NCBI RefSeq assembly: GCF_007725405.1
Contig: NZ_CP042163.1
Location: forward strand, 744,001 to 808,000
Reading direction: 5' to 3'
Source: Shouchella miscanthi
Lineage (GTDB): Bacteria; Bacillota; Bacilli; Bacillales; Bacillaceae_D
Length of the DNA: 64,000 nt
Shown piece after piece: positions 1 to 10,276 of this stretch. A model generated the notes under the pieces. The model was not told the origin of the DNA, did not search any database, and was given only the letters and a program-made list of their open reading frames with translations. Position 1 is the stretch's first letter. Every line of letters begins with the position of its first letter. Both the position numbers and the translations under genes were made by a program.

Positions 1-1602
1 GGTACATATACGACACATGCGCAAGTAAAACGGTGGAATCGGAAAGCAGAAGTTTTATACCGTGACGCCGAAATTTGGTCCAGTCTATTAAACTTCCAAA
101 CGAGTAAGTGGGAAGTCACGAGTCTTGATGCAGGATGGAAGCTCTTATTGTTTAATCAATTTCACGACATTATTCCTGGTACTTCGATTCCAGAAGTATA
201 TGAAAGAGCAGAAGCAGATTATAAAGAGCTTATGTGTATTGGAAAAGATGTCAAGCAACTAGCCCTGCAGTCGCTCGCTCAAGAGATTGAAACAGAACGA
301 ATGGGTCAGCCGCTTGTTGTGTTTAATAGTCTCTCGTGGGAGCGATCCGAAGTCGTAAAGCTAGTAGGGAAAGAAGAGCTGTTGAAGCTTGACGTAGTGG
401 ATGAGAACGATCAGTCGTTAAAGAGTGACTGCTTTATAGAAGAAGATGGGCAAGTGAATCGGCTAATTTATGTGCCAGCTATTCCGCAAATGGGCTATCG
501 AACAATATGGCTACGACCAGAAAAACAGAAGATGAAAGCAATCCAAGAGCAGCCCTTTATTTGGAAGTGGGAAACCGATTTTTATCAGATCGAATGGAAT
601 GCAAATGGCGAAATGACGCGATTATATGATAAAAAGGCATGTCGGGAAGTACTGAAGCAAGGTGAATGCGGCAACCAGTTTCAGCTCTTTCATGACCAGC
701 CCACTTATTGGGATGCGTGGGATATTGACCCTCTATTTGCTGAGCAAGAGGCATATCGCCCTGAGTTATTGTCAGTGGATGTTGTATTAAAAGGAAAGAC
801 GATGGATCGAATTCGGTTTAAATGGAAGATCTCTAACTCGTTTATTGAGCAAGACCTTGTGTTGTACCATCATTCAGGCAGATTAGATTTCGAAACAAAG
901 GTAAGCTGGCACGAAAACCACAAGTTGTTAAAAGTGGCTTTCCCAGTTCATGTTCAAACGAGTAAAGCCACATTTGAAATTCCGTTCGGTGTCGTTGAGA
1001 GAGCGACTCATTCTAATACAAGTTGGGAAAAGGCGCAATTTGAAGTGTGTGGACATCGTTTTGCAGATGTCTCGGAAGGAAATTACGGTGTCAGCTTGTT
1101 AAACGACTGCAAATATGGCTACGACGTTAAAGGTAGTCAGCTCCGTTTATCGTTACTAAGAGCACCCAAATGGCCAGATCCCAATGCTGATCAAGGAAAT
1201 CACTTGTTTACCTATTCACTTCTTCCTCACCAAGGCACGTGGAATTCGGCAAACGTTGTACGGAGCGGCTATGAATTAAACCATTCCGTCACTTCTATAC
1301 AGGTGGATGCTCATAAAGGAACATTGCCAGCTCGACACAGCTTTATCGAGTTAAATGCGACACATGCAATTTTGGATACCGTGAAGCGATCGGAAAAGGA
1401 TGAAGGCGTTACGATGCGATTCTATGAATCGAGTGGAGGACAGGAAGCGATGGAAGTGAAACTCTCACAAACCGCCTTTCAACAGGCAATTGAAACAAAC
1501 TTGTTAGAAACGCCCCTTGCTCCGCTGTCTATGGAAGCAGGCGTTTTGCGTACAACAATCAAGCCTTTTGAAGTGAAGACAATTACATTCAGTAACAAGT
1601 AA
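1..1602 (+). CDS. alpha-mannosidase, GH38 family (5' end outside window)
   Basis: This is the C-terminal part of a glycoside hydrolase family 38 alpha-mannosidase, which removes alpha-mannosyl residues from glycans. The frame is open from base 1, so the gene begins before the window; a TTG at 148 is internal. The motif NQFHDIIPGTSI just after that point is the conserved GH38 helical-domain signature. About 430 residues of beta-sandwich C-terminal domain follow. No signal peptide can be judged because the N-terminus is missing. The GH3 gene starts 15 bases downstream with its own ribosome binding site, so the two probably form one glycan-degradation operon. Family assignment is secure; exact linkage specificity is not visible. 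Confidence 0.9.
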   Translation, partial: GTYTTHAQVKRWNRKAEVLYRDAEIWSSLLNFQTSKWEVTSLDAGWKLLLFNQFHDIIPGTSIPEVYERAEADYKELMCIGKDVKQLALQSLAQEIETERMGQPLVVFNSLSWERSEVVKLVGKEELLKLDVVDENDQSLKSDCFIEEDGQVNRLIYVPAIPQMGYRTIWLRPEKQKMKAIQEQPFIWKWETDFYQIEWNANGEMTRLYDKKACREVLKQGECGNQFQLFHDQPTYWDAWDIDPLFAEQEAYRPELLSVDVVLKGKTMDRIRFKWKISNSFIEQDLVLYHHSGRLDFETKVSWHENHKLLKVAFPVHVQTSKATFEIPFGVVERATHSNTSWEKAQFEVCGHRFADVSEGNYGVSLLNDCKYGYDVKGSQLRLSLLRAPKWPDPNADQGNHLFTYSLLPHQGTWNSANVVRSGYELNHSVTSIQVDAHKGTLPARHSFIELNATHAILDTVKRSEKDEGVTMRFYESSGGQEAMEVKLSQTAFQQAIETNLLETPLAPLSMEAGVLRTTIKPFEVKTITFSNK

Positions 1603-1617
1603 GGAGTTGGATGGTCG

Positions 1618-3912
1618 ATGAGTTATAAAGACCCGAGCTTGCCAATTGAGATGCGCGTTGAAGCGTTGCTGTCGCAGATGACGTTAAAAGAAAAAGTTGG
1701 GCAGCTTAATCAAAAAATGTACGGATGGGATGCGTATGACAAAACAAACGAAGGGATTGAGCTAACAGAAGCATTTAAAGAGCAGGTTCGCTTCGGGGAA
1801 GGAATGGGTGCTCTTTATGGTTTGTTTCGCTCTGATCCTTGGTCTGGTGTAACGTATGAGAACGGAATCCCGACAGAACAAAATGCTTCAATAGCAAATA
1901 CCATTCAACGTTATGTTATGGAACATACAAGGCTAGGTATTCCTATTCTACTATCTGAAGAGTGCCCTCACGGCCATCAAGCATTAGACGGAACAATGAT
2001 TCCAACCAATATTGGCGTTGGCTCGACGTGGAATCCAGAGCTAATGGAACAGGCATACAGTCATATTGCGACTGAAATCCGTTCGAGAGGAGCACACCTT
2101 GGTTTAATTTCTACTTTAGACATTTTACGAGATCCGAGGTGGGGCAGATCAGAGGAATGTTTTAGTGAAGATCCCTTTTTAGCGGCGGAAATGACGAAAG
2201 CGGCAGTATATGGCTTACAAGGTAGGGCGGATAGACCAGGTAAAACTCATATTGGTGCGGTATTAAAACATTTTGCTGCTCAAGGTGCTGGAGAAAGAGG
2301 GCTTAATGCGGGTCCTGTTCCCATCGGTGAACGAGAACTGCGTGAAATTCACTTGCCCGGTATGAAAGCTGGAGTAGAAGCAGGTGCGCTTGGTTGTATG
2401 GCTGCGTACAACGAAATCGACGGTATTCCTTGCCATGCAAATGAGTCATTATTGACAGGGATTCTTCGAGACGAGTGGGGATTTGAAGGGATTGTGATGG
2501 CAGATGGCGTGGCAAACGATCGGCTTCAGCAATTAACAGGAAGTGTTGAAAAAGCTGCTGCCTTGGCGCTTTCTGCAGGCGTTGATTTAAGTTTATGGGA
2601 CGTTGCTTTTACGAGATTAAGTGAAGCCGTTACGAACGGTGATGTGAAAGAGGAGCTTATAGACAGAGCCGTTCGTCGTGTGTTACGGCTTAAATTCCTA
2701 CTCGGCTTGTTTGAAGAACCATTTGTTGATGAGAGCCGTTCAAAAGAAGCAGTTGGCCATTCCTCTTTTAAACAGCTAAACGAGCAAGTGGCCCGTGAAA
2801 CCATCGTTTTACTTAAGAACGAATGTGCCATACTACCATTGGAGAATAAAACGAAAAAAATCGCTGTTATTGGACCGAATGCGGATCAAATCGAACATCA
2901 GTTAGGAGACTATACCTCGTTTCGACGAATGGATAAAGGGACGACCATTTTAAAAGGGATTCAACAACGAAGTGCTGGAGAAGTAATTTATTCTAAAGGA
3001 TGTAGCGTACGTGGGTATTCGAAAGAGGGGTTTGAGGAAGCCATTACCGCAGCTACCGATGCAGATGTTGCGATTGTTGTTATTGGTGGAAGTAGTGCAA
3101 GGAATGTGGAGTTGTCTTTTGATACGAATGGTGCTGCTATCATTGATGATCATCGAGCAGAAATGGACTGCGGAGAAGGTGTAGATGTAGCCAATTTACA
3201 GCTTGGTGGGGTTCAGCAAGAACTATTGAGTGAACTAGCCAAAACAGGTACTCCCTTAATCGCAATTGTCATCCAAGGAAGGCCTCATGCGCTCACCGAA
3301 ATTGAGCCCTATTGCAACGCTATACTATGTGGTTGGTATCCTGGTGAAGAGGGAGGAACAGCCATTAGCGAGGTGTTATTTGGAGACGTCAATCCGAGTG
3401 GAAAGCTAGCGGTATCCATGCCCCGCTCAAGTGCACATTTACCGATTTATTACAATTATAAGGACCAGGGAAGAGCTCCTACCTACTTGGATATGGAAGC
3501 AACGCCGCTTTTTTCTTTTGGATATGGTCTAAGCTATACGACGTTTGTGTTACAACAGATACGTGTACAAAACCCAAGTATTTCTCTAGCACGTTTACGA
3601 GAGGGTGAAATGATTTCCATACAAGTTGATGTTGTAAATACTGGTTTAGTAGAAGGCTCTGAGGTGGTTCAATTGTATATAAAAGATGTGGAAGCATCGA
3701 CAACCCGTAGAATAAAAGAATTAAAAGCCTTCAAAAAAATACTACTGGCACCGCAAGAAAAAAAGACGGTGACATTAACAGTAGGAGAAGAGGAGCTTTC
3801 CATCTGGAATAAAGACATGGAGTTTGGTCCTGAGCCTGGAAAGGTGAACGTAATGGTCGGAAGTGATTCTCAGAAAACAGAAGAGGTAACGATTACTATA
3901 CTTGAACAATAA
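1618..3912 (+). CDS. GH3 family beta-glycosidase (beta-glucosidase/beta-xylosidase type)
   Basis: A 764-residue cytoplasmic-looking glycoside hydrolase family 3 enzyme that hydrolyses beta-linked gluco- or xylo-oligosaccharides. The N-terminal barrel spans roughly residues 1-350; the motif GIVMADG places the catalytic nucleophile at Asp296. The alpha/beta sandwich domain lies around 390-620, and a fibronectin type III-like C-terminal domain around 660-750 (VEGSEVVQLYIKD). The length is normal for the family. No signal peptide is present, which fits uptake of oligosaccharides before hydrolysis. The start is set by AAGGAG 11 bases upstream. It follows the GH38 gene closely and is followed by a hairpin, so it ends the operon. 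Substrate is inferred only at family level. Confidence 0.9.
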   Translation: MSYKDPSLPIEMRVEALLSQMTLKEKVGQLNQKMYGWDAYDKTNEGIELTEAFKEQVRFGEGMGALYGLFRSDPWSGVTYENGIPTEQNASIANTIQRYVMEHTRLGIPILLSEECPHGHQALDGTMIPTNIGVGSTWNPELMEQAYSHIATEIRSRGAHLGLISTLDILRDPRWGRSEECFSEDPFLAAEMTKAAVYGLQGRADRPGKTHIGAVLKHFAAQGAGERGLNAGPVPIGERELREIHLPGMKAGVEAGALGCMAAYNEIDGIPCHANESLLTGILRDEWGFEGIVMADGVANDRLQQLTGSVEKAAALALSAGVDLSLWDVAFTRLSEAVTNGDVKEELIDRAVRRVLRLKFLLGLFEEPFVDESRSKEAVGHSSFKQLNEQVARETIVLLKNECAILPLENKTKKIAVIGPNADQIEHQLGDYTSFRRMDKGTTILKGIQQRSAGEVIYSKGCSVRGYSKEGFEEAITAATDADVAIVVIGGSSARNVELSFDTNGAAIIDDHRAEMDCGEGVDVANLQLGGVQQELLSELAKTGTPLIAIVIQGRPHALTEIEPYCNAILCGWYPGEEGGTAISEVLFGDVNPSGKLAVSMPRSSAHLPIYYNYKDQGRAPTYLDMEATPLFSFGYGLSYTTFVLQQIRVQNPSISLARLREGEMISIQVDVVNTGLVEGSEVVQLYIKDVEASTTRRIKELKAFKKILLAPQEKKTVTLTVGEEELSIWNKDMEFGPEPGKVNVMVGSDSQKTEEVTITILEQ

Positions 3913-3930
3913 GTCGTAAATGGATAATAA

Positions 3931-3982
3931 AGGGATTTATATTCTTTCATTTCGAAAAAATGAAAAAAGAATGTAAATCCCT
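3931..3982 (+). terminator. hairpin terminator after the GH3 gene
   Basis: Inverted repeat with arms AGGGATTTATATTCTTT and AAAGAATGTAAATCCCT around a short loop, 18 bases after the GH3 stop. The T-run is weak (TCTTGCTTG), so termination strength is uncertain, but it separates the hydrolase genes from the regulator. Confidence 0.6.
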
Positions 3983-4093
3983 CTTGCTTGTGGTGAGGTT
4001 TTATCGCTATCATAGAATAAATACATAGCAGAACGTGTTAGGTCCTTTTTTGAAAGGGCTTACGAAAAGGATGGTTTAAGAGGAGGTGGATAG

Positions 4094-6319
4094 GTGCTGA
4101 CTAAAAGAGGTTCGAAATTACTATACAAATATATCATCTCCTATCTTCTCGTATTCCTTGTTCCATTTACGATTATGAGTATTGTCATTTACTATAATGC
4201 TGTAACGAGTTTAAGAGAAGAAATTGAGCAATCGAATATTAATAATCTTGAACAGGTTAGGAATTTAACGGATGAACGTTTGTCCGAGCTCGTTACATTA
4301 TCAGCAAGGATTTCTTTAGATCCACGGCTTACCCCTTATATGATTAGTCATCCCTATTATGGGGGAGAGGCGACGGATGAGTTAAGAAAGTATCGAGCAA
4401 ATAGTGCGATAGTCGAGGAATTATTTGTTTACTATAAACAGCAAGATGTTCTCTATTCGACAAATGGCTCGTACTCGATGAATGCGCTTTTACAAAATAG
4501 TGAGGAACTTCAGCGAGTAGGGAGAGAAGAGTTGCTCGCTGACCTACATACAGACGTACCGCTTATACGAGTAGCCAGCAACCGTATTCTTTACCATGTA
4601 CCGATTTCACCGAACTCGGAAAAGCCGCATGGAACCGTCATGTTTTTTATAGAGGAATCAACGATCATTAATATGATTCGCAATCTTCTAGGTGAAATAG
4701 AAGGGAATGTGTACATCTTTAACAAAGATCGTGAAACCGTCGCATCTGTAACAAGTGATGAGTTGGTTCAAACAGAGGATATTCAATCGTTATCAAACGG
4801 TTTTACAGGTGTAGAAACGGTTCAACTACATGGAAGTGATTATTCAATGGTTTCGGTGGAGTCAGATGTGAGTGGTTGGACATTTGTTACAGTAATGGAT
4901 CAAAATCAATTTTTTATTAAGCTCAATAACGTACAAGTCATTATGATCTCTTTTTTAGTTGTCTTGTTTGCCGTAGGGTTAGTCTTAGCCGTTCTTTTAG
5001 GTAGAAATCAATACAAGCCGATTAGTCAGCTCATCGCCATCACACACAAAGGAAAGCATTCCCCACCTTTTGTTAAAGGTGAAAATGAATTAGAGAATCT
5101 AGGCAAAACCGTTACATCCTTGTATGAGAATCATGAATTGTTAAATGAAACCATTGATCTACATCAGCCATTTGCACGTGACCAATTTCTAATTCGTCTT
5201 TTAAGAGGACATTACCATGACTCTGAAGAGATTGAGTTGATTATGGATTCGCTGAAATTGTCTTTGAAAGGAGATCGTTTTTTCGTTGTTATTGCGCAAT
5301 TTGAACTCGAATCGTTTTCAAATACAAAGGACAAAGACAAGCTTTTACAACTGGTTTCAAAGAAGACGTTAGAAAACGCTACTGCTTATGCTGTTGACTT
5401 TCTTCATTCTGATTCAATTGTTGTCATGATTTCAATGGATGTTTTGGAGGAGAAAGTGAACAGAGGTTTTCTTGATAAAATGGTTCATGACATTCAAAAG
5501 GAAATGAAGGACTTTACCGTTTACAAACCAACGATCGGTGTTGGTCAACTGTACGACGATAAGACAAAGATTAATCGCTCTTACATTGAAGCGCTCGCTA
5601 CAATGGAATATAAATTTTCCGCTCCTCAAGGAAGCGTTCTGTTCTTTGAGGATTTAGAGACAGAAACCCATCATTTGCTAGGTTATTTAAAGGAAGAGCA
5701 AATGAAGTATGTACAAAGTATCAAGCAAGGCGATTTTACTGTCGCAGACGAAATGCTCGGCGATATGTTTGAAGCGTTAGGAAGCAAGGGGCTTTCAATT
5801 AATGAAATCAAATGTATTTGTTTTGACATTATTAATACGACGCTACGAACCGTATCTGAATTAGGCTTTGATCAATATATGAAGCAAGTTGACCAATTAG
5901 TTGAATTCAAGTCCATTACACAATTGCATAAGCAGCTGCAATGTGTTGTTGAAGTTATTTGCAACGAAGTGGAAGAAAAGAAGGATAGTCATAACAATAA
6001 ATTGAAAAAGGATATCCTTACTTATATTGAGCAAAACTATAAAAATTACGAGATATCATTAGAAGTGGTTGCACAAGAATTTTATCTCTCTGTTTCCTAT
6101 TTAAGTCGGTTTATCAAAGAACAAACAGGTGAAACGTTCACTCAATTAATACAACGGTTGCGTATTCGTTATGTAAAAGAACGGTTAACTCGTACTGACC
6201 AGCCGATTAAAGATGTTGTGAGTGATGTTGGGTATAAGGACGTAGCTAATTTCATTCGTAAATTTAAGAAAATTGAAGGCATGACACCAGGTGAATACCG
6301 AAAAATTCATAAAGGATAG
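4094..6319 (+). CDS. membrane-anchored AraC-family transcriptional regulator
   Basis: A 741-residue regulator combining an extracellular sensor with a C-terminal AraC DNA-binding domain. The first transmembrane helix is about residues 11-34, an extracytoplasmic Cache-like sensor follows, and the second helix is about 277-300. The cytoplasmic part ends in the double helix-turn-helix (SYLSRFIKEQTGETF and DVVSDVGYKDVANFIRKF, about 640-741). Start is GTG with AGGAGGTGG upstream. Proteins with this layout (YesN/YtdP-like) usually control neighbouring sugar ABC transporters and glycoside hydrolases, so control of the GH38/GH3 operon is likely but inferred. A terminator follows immediately. Confidence 0.85.
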   Translation: MLTKRGSKLLYKYIISYLLVFLVPFTIMSIVIYYNAVTSLREEIEQSNINNLEQVRNLTDERLSELVTLSARISLDPRLTPYMISHPYYGGEATDELRKYRANSAIVEELFVYYKQQDVLYSTNGSYSMNALLQNSEELQRVGREELLADLHTDVPLIRVASNRILYHVPISPNSEKPHGTVMFFIEESTIINMIRNLLGEIEGNVYIFNKDRETVASVTSDELVQTEDIQSLSNGFTGVETVQLHGSDYSMVSVESDVSGWTFVTVMDQNQFFIKLNNVQVIMISFLVVLFAVGLVLAVLLGRNQYKPISQLIAITHKGKHSPPFVKGENELENLGKTVTSLYENHELLNETIDLHQPFARDQFLIRLLRGHYHDSEEIELIMDSLKLSLKGDRFFVVIAQFELESFSNTKDKDKLLQLVSKKTLENATAYAVDFLHSDSIVVMISMDVLEEKVNRGFLDKMVHDIQKEMKDFTVYKPTIGVGQLYDDKTKINRSYIEALATMEYKFSAPQGSVLFFEDLETETHHLLGYLKEEQMKYVQSIKQGDFTVADEMLGDMFEALGSKGLSINEIKCICFDIINTTLRTVSELGFDQYMKQVDQLVEFKSITQLHKQLQCVVEVICNEVEEKKDSHNNKLKKDILTYIEQNYKNYEISLEVVAQEFYLSVSYLSRFIKEQTGETFTQLIQRLRIRYVKERLTRTDQPIKDVVSDVGYKDVANFIRKFKKIEGMTPGEYRKIHKG

Positions 6320-6363
6320 TAGACGATTTTTTAGTTGAAAGATCGTCTAGGTGTCATACTAGT

Positions 6364-6403
6364 AAAAGAACACGGTTTCTCTTAACCGTGTTCTTTTTTA
6401 TTT
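6364..6403 (+). terminator. rho-independent terminator after the AraC-type regulator
   Basis: Perfect stem AAAGAACACGGTT / AACCGTGTTCTTT followed by a T-rich tail, typical intrinsic terminator. Confidence 0.9.
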
Positions 6404-6743
6404 TCATCTCTCTATTCAGTTTTCGTTAAAAGAGCGAGAAGGCGGCTAACTTGAGAAAAGTGGCGTCTTAACTCCACGGTGTATAAAAATTTTTATAATT
6501 TGTTCTTTTTATAAAGAATGCTTATTTATAGGGGTTTTTTACACTTATTTTACCGGTGAGTGCTTAAAGAAAAAAGGTGTATGTAAAGTACAAATTTTTT
6601 TAAATTATTAGACTTGTTATACTTTTCGAAGACAAACATCGAGGTTTTTATACACCATAGAACAAGATTTTAGTAGAAAGGAGGTTTAAGTAAGTCAAAA
6701 CGTACGAATGAAGTCGAATGGTCATATTACAGGGAGGTTCTAA
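6404..6743 (+). other. A/T-rich upstream region of the surface protein gene
   Basis: About 340 bases without an ORF. It is strongly A/T rich, holds short imperfect palindromes such as TATAAAAATTTTTATA near 6482, and ends in GGGAGG just before the GTG start at 6744. I cannot name a promoter with certainty. The length suggests a long 5' untranslated leader or complex control of the surface protein. Confidence 0.4.
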
Positions 6744-9700
6744 GTGAGAAATAGGAAGATTGATTATAAGAAGAAAATGCATGCGCGGAACAGAAGGGTT
6801 ACTAAAAAAACAACTGCTATTATTGCTGCTTCATCTTTACTATTCACAACGACTCAACTAGCATTTCCTGCAACAACTAGCTTAAGTCCATTAACGAATC
6901 CATCTGTTGCTTTAGCGGCACCCATTGAACAAGCGTCGTTACTTAATGTTTCGATTTTAGAAAATACATCACTTGTCTCAAATAATGGGGAGAGACAAGA
7001 AAAGAACGAATCTGGAAACTATGATCTTGATTTAACGTTTAGTGGAACGGGTCTTGCAAACGTTGGCTTGGCGGATAACAAAGTAGTTGTTTTCACCCTA
7101 CCTGAAGAACTTCAAGGAAAAGTAGTGGGAAATACAACCGTTACGATTAACGCGCAGCTAACAGCAGTGACACCTGGGGATTTGCCTGGTATATCACCCA
7201 TTATTAATACGGTAGGTACTGCAGTGGAGGCGTTGACAAGTATACCTGGCATTAACAATATCCTGGACTTGAATCCACTAAACACTGCGTTTGATTCGGT
7301 GCGTAGTGTACAAGATTTAGGCGCTTATGAGGTCGAGGTAGCTGGGATTGTCTCTGAAGATGGAACCACGATTACGGTTGATTTCACAGAAGGTCTTGGT
7401 GAATATGTTCGTGAAGCCTTTGTCGAATTCTTAACACCACTTAGGGATGCGATTAATGAACTTGAATATAATGGGCTTGTACCTGGTGTAAGAACAGCCA
7501 TTGAAGCACTTAAAACAGCTGCAAATCCTTTATTTGATTTAATTGACGCTATTGTGGATGGATCTAGTGATCTCTTAACGTCTGCATTAGACGTCAATTT
7601 ATTGGGAAGCACGCAATTTAGGCTACAAACAGAAATAAGCGATCCAATGGTACCAAACGCTGTTGTGAGTGCAGCAGCAATCAATGAAACGTTCATTGAC
7701 ATTGATTTACTGAATGCCATTCGTACTGAAGGAGCAAGACAAAATTTAATTTTTGATGATGAATCTGATGCTGACGCCGATGCTGACGCTGACGCCGATG
7801 CGGATGCTGATGCCGACGCCGACGCGGATGCTGACGCCGACGCTGATGCGGATGCTGACGCCGATGCTGACGCCGATGCGGACGCCGATGCCGACGCTGA
7901 CGCTGATGCGGATGCGGATGCCGACGCTGATGCGGATGCCGACGCAGATGCTGACGCTGATGCTGATGCGGATGCGGATGCCGACGCAGATGCTGATGCG
8001 GATGCCGACGCTGATGCGGATGCCGACGCAGATGCTGACGCTGATGCTGATGCGGATGCGGATGCCGACGCAGATGCTGACGCTGATGCTGACGCTGACG
8101 CTGACGCTGACGCTGATGCGGATGCTGATGCCGACGCTGACGCCGATGCGGATGCGGATGCCGATGCGGATGCTGACGCTGATGCGGATGCGGATGCGGA
8201 TGCGGACGCAGATGCTGATGCTGATGCTGATGCTGACGCTGATGCGGATGCCGATGCGGATGCCGATGCCGATGCGGATGCTGACGCCGATGCTGATGCG
8301 GATGCCGACGCTGATGCTGACGCCGATGCTGATGCTGATGCTGACGCTGATGCGGATGCTGATGCCGATGCCGATGCGGATGCTGATGCGGATGCCGACG
8401 CAGATGCTGACGCTGATGCGGATGCTGACGCCGATGCGGATGCTGATGCGGATGCGGATGCCGATGCAGATGCGGATGCTGACGCTGATGCGGATGCTGA
8501 CGCCGACGCTGATGCTGACGCTGATGCCGACGCTGACGCAGATGCGGATGCGGATGCCGACGCTGACGCAGATGCTGATGCGGATGCCGATGCAGATGCG
8601 GATGCTGACGCTGATGCCGATGCTGACGCTGATGCGGATGCTGACGCCGATGCGGATGCCGACGCTGATGCGGATGCTGACGCCGATGCTGACGCCGATG
8701 CGGATGCGGATGCTGACGCTGACGCTGATGCCGACGCTGACGCAGATGCTGATGCCGATGCGGATGCCGACGCTGATGCTGACGCCGATGCGGATGCCGA
8801 CGCTGATGCGGATGCTGACGCCGACGCGGATGCTGACGCTGATGCCGACGCTGACGCAGATGCTGATGCGGATGCCGATGCAGATGCGGATGCTGATGCC
8901 GATGCAGATGCTGACGCTGATGCCGATGCCGATGCGGATGCTGATGCCGATGCTGATGCGGATGCGGATGCCGACGCTGATGCGGATGCGGATGCTGACT
9001 CAGACTCAGATTCTGATGATGATGATCCGGCTGAAGGAGTATTTCCAGACGCCCCGAGATCAACACCAATCTTTGAGGATGATTTGATACTAACTGGTGA
9101 AGGGCTCGTTGGATCAACTGTCTACGCACTTGTTAACGGTCAAATTATTGGTTCAAGTGAAGTGTCAGCAATCAGAGCACTTGGAATTATTATTGACAAT
9201 AACGGTACGTTCTCAATTGAGCTGGATGAGCCGTTACCAGCTGGAACAATTATTGAATTTTATCAAATTGATGAAGATGGTCAGCAAAGTGAATCTTCTT
9301 ATGCAAGGGTTTTACCAATTAGCGACGATGGTGACGCTGATGCGGATGCTGATGCCGACGCTGACGCGGATGCTGACGCCGACGCCGATGCGGATGCCGA
9401 CGCTGATGCCGACGCCGATGCGGATGCTGACGCTGATGCGGATGCTGATGCCGACGCTGACGCGGATGCTGATGCGGACGCCGATGCGGATGCTGACGCT
9501 GATGCTGATGCGGATGCTGATGCTGACGCTGATGCGGATGCCGATGCGGATGCGGATGCGGATGCCGATGCGGATGCTGACGCTGATGCGGATGCTGACG
9601 CCGATGCGGATGCTGATGCGGATGCCGACGCTGATGCTGACGCCGATGCTGACGCCGATGCCGACGCTGATGCCGATGCGGATGCTGACGCTGACGCCGA

Positions 9701-10205
9701 TGCTGACGCTGATGCGGATGCGGATGCTGACGCCGACGCTGACGCGGATGCCGACGCTGACGCCGATGCTGATGCGGATGCCGACGCTGACGCCGATGCT
9801 GATGCGGATGCCGATGCAGATGCTGACGCCGATGCAGATGCTGACGCTGACGCTGACGCCGATGCGGATGCCGATGCGGATGCCGATGCGGATGCTGACG
9901 CTGATGCCGACGCTGATGCTGACGCTGACGCTGATGCGGATGCCGACGCTGATGCTGACGCGGATGCGGATGCCGACGCTGATGCGGATGCTGACGCCGA
10001 TGCGGATGCGGATGCTGACAAAGATAGAGACTATGAGCGAATTGATAATCGTTATGGAGGGGACTCTGGCAAAGGCTATGATGGCAGTGGCGATAAGCTG
10101 CCGAAAACAGCTACCCATGCTTGGGCTTATGGAGCTGCTGGAGTTGTTGCACTTCTTTCAGGTCTATTTGCAAGAGTGTTCGGTCGAAATAGGAAGAATG
10201 GATAA
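6744..10205 (+). CDS. giant acidic Asp-Ala repeat surface protein with LPKTA sortase signal
   Basis: A 1153-residue secreted wall protein. A basic N-terminus and hydrophobic stretch form a signal peptide probably cleaved after VALA near residue 58. Residues about 60-340 form a unique domain. Residues 342-751 are an uninterrupted run of 205 Asp-Ala dipeptides, followed by [10 protein letters not shown], an Ig-like domain at about 765-855 ([15 protein letters not shown]), then a second run of 114 Asp-Ala dipeptides at 864-1091. The C-terminus has LPKTA at 1119-1123, a hydrophobic helix and a basic tail. Sortase-anchored proteins with LPXTA are typical partners of class D sortases, and one is encoded two genes downstream. 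It resembles so-called processed acidic surface proteins and is analogous to Ser-Asp repeat stalks. Function in ion or proton retention at an alkaline surface is inference. Confidence 0.9.
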   Translation: MRNRKIDYKKKMHARNRRVTKKTTAIIAASSLLFTTTQLAFPATTSLSPLTNPSVALAAPIEQASLLNVSILENTSLVSNNGERQEKNESGNYDLDLTFSGTGLANVGLADNKVVVFTLPEELQGKVVGNTTVTINAQLTAVTPGDLPGISPIINTVGTAVEALTSIPGINNILDLNPLNTAFDSVRSVQDLGAYEVEVAGIVSEDGTTITVDFTEGLGEYVREAFVEFLTPLRDAINELEYNGLVPGVRTAIEALKTAANPLFDLIDAIVDGSSDLLTSALDVNLLGSTQFRLQTEISDPMVPNAVVSAAAINETFIDIDLLNAIRTEGARQNLIFDDESDADADADADADADADADADADADADADADADADADADADADADADADADADADADADADADADADADADADADADADADADADADADADADADADADADADADADADADADADADADADADADADADADADADADADADADADADADADADADADADADADADADADADADADADADADADADADADADADADADADADADADADADADADADADADADADADADADADADADADADADADADADADADADADADADADADADADADADADADADADADADADADADADADADADADADADADADADADADADADADADADADADADADADADADADADADADADADADADADADADADADADADADADADADADADADADADADADADADADADADADADADADADADADSDSDSDDDDPAEGVFPDAPRSTPIFEDDLILTGEGLVGSTVYALVNGQIIGSSEVSAIRALGIIIDNNGTFSIELDEPLPAGTIIEFYQIDEDGQQSESSYARVLPISDDGDADADADADADADADADADADADADADADADADADADADADADADADADADADADADADADADADADADADADADADADADADADADADADADADADADADADADADADADADADADADADADADADADADADADADADADADADADADADADADADADADADADADADADADADADADADADADADADADADADADADADADADADADADADADADADADADADADADKDRDYERIDNRYGGDSGKGYDGSGDKLPKTATHAWAYGAAGVVALLSGLFARVFGRNRKNG
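7767..8996 (+). repeat. first Asp-Ala coding repeat block (205 dipeptides)
   Basis: Hexanucleotide repeat GAYGCN running 1230 bases. The codons vary freely between GAT/GAC and GCG/GCT/GCC/GCA, so amino acids are conserved but DNA is not a perfect repeat, indicating selection on the protein. Longer sub-blocks recur, for instance GCGGATGCCGACGCAGATGC, suggesting past recombination-based expansion. Confidence 0.97.
9333..10016 (+). repeat. second Asp-Ala coding repeat block (114 dipeptides)
   Basis: Same GAYGCN hexamer logic over 684 bases, separated from the first block by an Ig-like domain. Codon mixture again differs between units. It leads straight into the short linker before the LPKTA sorting signal and so forms the wall-proximal stalk. 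Confidence 0.97.
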
Positions 10206-10224
10206 GCGTTACCAATAAGAATGC

Positions 10225-10254
10225 GTTAGAGGGGAGAATCTTCTCCCCCCTAAC
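10225..10254. promoter_or_regulatory. strong intercistronic hairpin
   Basis: Near-perfect inverted repeat GTTAGAGGGGAGAA / TTCTCCCCCCTAAC with a two-base loop, between the surface protein stop and the next ribosome binding site. It lacks a T-run, so it may be an RNA processing or stability element, or a partial terminator, that sets different expression of the abundant surface protein and the downstream genes. Confidence 0.6.
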
Positions 10255-10276
10255 CTATTAATTAGGAGGAATGTAC

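Noticed and set aside
7693-10118. Several very long ORFs on both strands across the Asp-Ala repeats (His/Pro/Gln-rich, Met/Leu-rich, poly Ala-Ser)
   Set aside because: They are shadow frames of a hexanucleotide repeat with low-complexity products, no ribosome binding sites and no family features. The LPKTA frame explains the region.
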